Below are positions 5,095 through 5,571 of a DNA stretch of 5,571 nt, one piece after another. This stretch comes from a bacterium (GTDB taxonomy: Bacteria > Actinomycetota > Acidimicrobiia > Acidimicrobiales > CATQHL01): positions 1 through 5,571 of the forward strand of contig JAPONU010000201.1 of NCBI GenBank assembly GCA_026713745.1. The letters run 5' to 3'. Every line of letters starts with the position of its first letter. Positions within the stretch are counted from its first letter, which is position 1. The notes under the pieces were generated by a model. It made no database searches. It was not told the DNA's origin and worked only from the letters and a program-made list of their open reading frames with translations. A program made the translations under genes and the position numbers.

Positions 5095-5571
5095 GTGAAG
5101 AGCCACGACGCGACTCGCCCTGCAGCCGCCAGGCGCCCTGTCGCGGCGCTGGGTGGGCGTGCGATGGCAGTGATGACAATTGCGGCTCTGGCGGCGGCGG
5201 CCTGCGGCGGCAGCGAACCGGCAGAGGTCAGCACCCCGCCCCCCGCTCCGGCCGCCATCGCCGACGCCCAGGCAGCGGCCGAGGTCGAACAGGAGGCTCA
5301 GAAGCTGGCAGCCGAGGCCGAACAGGCCGCCGCGGAGCAGGCGGAAGCCGACGCCCAGGCCGAACAGGCCGCCGCCGACGCCCAGGCAGCGGCCGAGGCC
5401 GAACAGGCCGCGGCCGAATCCCAGGCAGCGGCCGAGGCCGCGCAGGAGGCTCAGAAGCTGGCAGCCGAGGCCGAACAGGCCGCCGCGGAGCAGGCGGAAG
5501 CCGACGCCCAGGCCGCCGCCGAGGCCGAACAGGCCGCCGCCGACGCCGCGCAGTTGGCTGAGGAGCTGGCA
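5095..5571 (+). CDS. Ala/Glu/Gln-rich coiled-coil lipoprotein, 3' end beyond the window
   Basis: The frame is open from GTG 5095 to the last base (159 codons, no stop). Residues 1-37 are a basic n-region followed by MAVMTIAALAAAAC, a lipoprotein signal with Cys at about residue 37; GGSEPAEVSTPPPAPA is the linker. From about residue 55 it is almost entirely A, E, Q and D with rare K, L and S (EAEQAAAEQAEADAQ-type units), a pattern predicting a long helix or coiled coil. A 73-bp stretch (5290-5362) recurs perfectly at 5443-5515, giving a 51-codon higher-order period. GTG 5095 is chosen from its -10 box at leaderless spacing; ATG 5164, in frame, would leave only a very short signal sequence. No enzymatic motif is seen. 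Its likely place is the outer face of the membrane as a spacer or wall-contact rod; any C-terminal domain is out of view. Confidence 0.8.
   Translation, partial: MKSHDATRPAAARRPVAALGGRAMAVMTIAALAAAACGGSEPAEVSTPPPAPAAIADAQAAAEVEQEAQKLAAEAEQAAAEQAEADAQAEQAAADAQAAAEAEQAAAESQAAAEAAQEAQKLAAEAEQAAAEQAEADAQAAAEAEQAAADAAQLAEELA
5290..5362 (+). repeat. 73-bp in-gene direct repeat, copy 1
   Basis: From CAGGAGGCTCAGAAGCTGG to GACGCCCAGGCCG this stretch is identical to 5443-5515. The offset is 153 bp, so the frame is preserved and each period encodes 51 residues of the coiled coil. Exact identity, including synonymous positions, points to recent duplication or gene conversion. Confidence 0.85.
5443..5515 (+). 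repeat. 73-bp in-gene direct repeat, copy 2
   Basis: This is the second perfect copy, 153 bp downstream of the first. The sequences diverge immediately outside (GAACAGG after copy 1 against CCGCCG after copy 2). Such repeats make the gene prone to length variation and to misassembly. Confidence 0.85.

Overview
The window is high-GC with strongly GC-biased third codon positions. Its promoters and genes look actinobacterial: an ECF sigma factor co-translated with a GerMN-domain membrane protein, lipoprotein signal peptides, probable leaderless GTG starts, and an envelope thioredoxin resembling mycobacterial DsbE/MPT53. An Acidimicrobiia-like member of Actinomycetota is a reasonable guess, but nothing here fixes the lineage.

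Layout. (1) Positions 1-1225 are a decayed mobile-element margin. A minus-strand tyrosine-recombinase pseudogene (138-515) has an in-frame stop and an internal deletion that fuses its middle directly to its C-terminal tail, removing the catalytic domain. About 700 bp without a recognisable gene follow, including a small AT-rich patch near 1013-1035. (2) A MarR-type regulator (1235-1690) has a candidate operator just upstream and a hairpin terminator just downstream. (3) Positions 1691-2039 are intergenic and hold two perfect 37-bp direct repeats separated by exactly 37 bp (a CRISPR-like geometry with no cas genes visible) and a perfect 6-3-6 inverted repeat before the next gene. (4) An ECF sigma factor (2040-2591) overlaps by 4 bp a large membrane protein (2588-4369) with a short cytoplasmic segment, one membrane helix, a Pro-rich stalk, a GerMN domain and an SH3b-like domain. 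It is a probable non-zinc anti-sigma or envelope sensor. (5) Positions 4420-5040 encode a lipoprotein thioredoxin whose reading frame is crossed by one TGA, exactly at the first cysteine of the CxxC active site (read as U-P-T-C), with a perfect GC-rich stem-loop right after it. (6) From 5095 to the window end runs a second lipoprotein, an Ala/Glu/Gln-rich coiled coil built from long internal repeats and not complete here.

The main result is item 5: a probable selenocysteine-containing, exported DsbE-like thioredoxin that a standard gene caller would split or discard. Items 5 and 6 share the same start architecture (TAGAGT or TAGATT, then 10 nt, then GTG), and both encode lipoproteins. A working inference is that the sigma/sensor pair and the two lipoproteins form an envelope module, with the selenoprotein supplying thiol-redox chemistry outside the membrane. 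The selenocysteine machinery (selA, selB, selC, selD) is not in this window and must be found elsewhere in the genome for this reading to hold.
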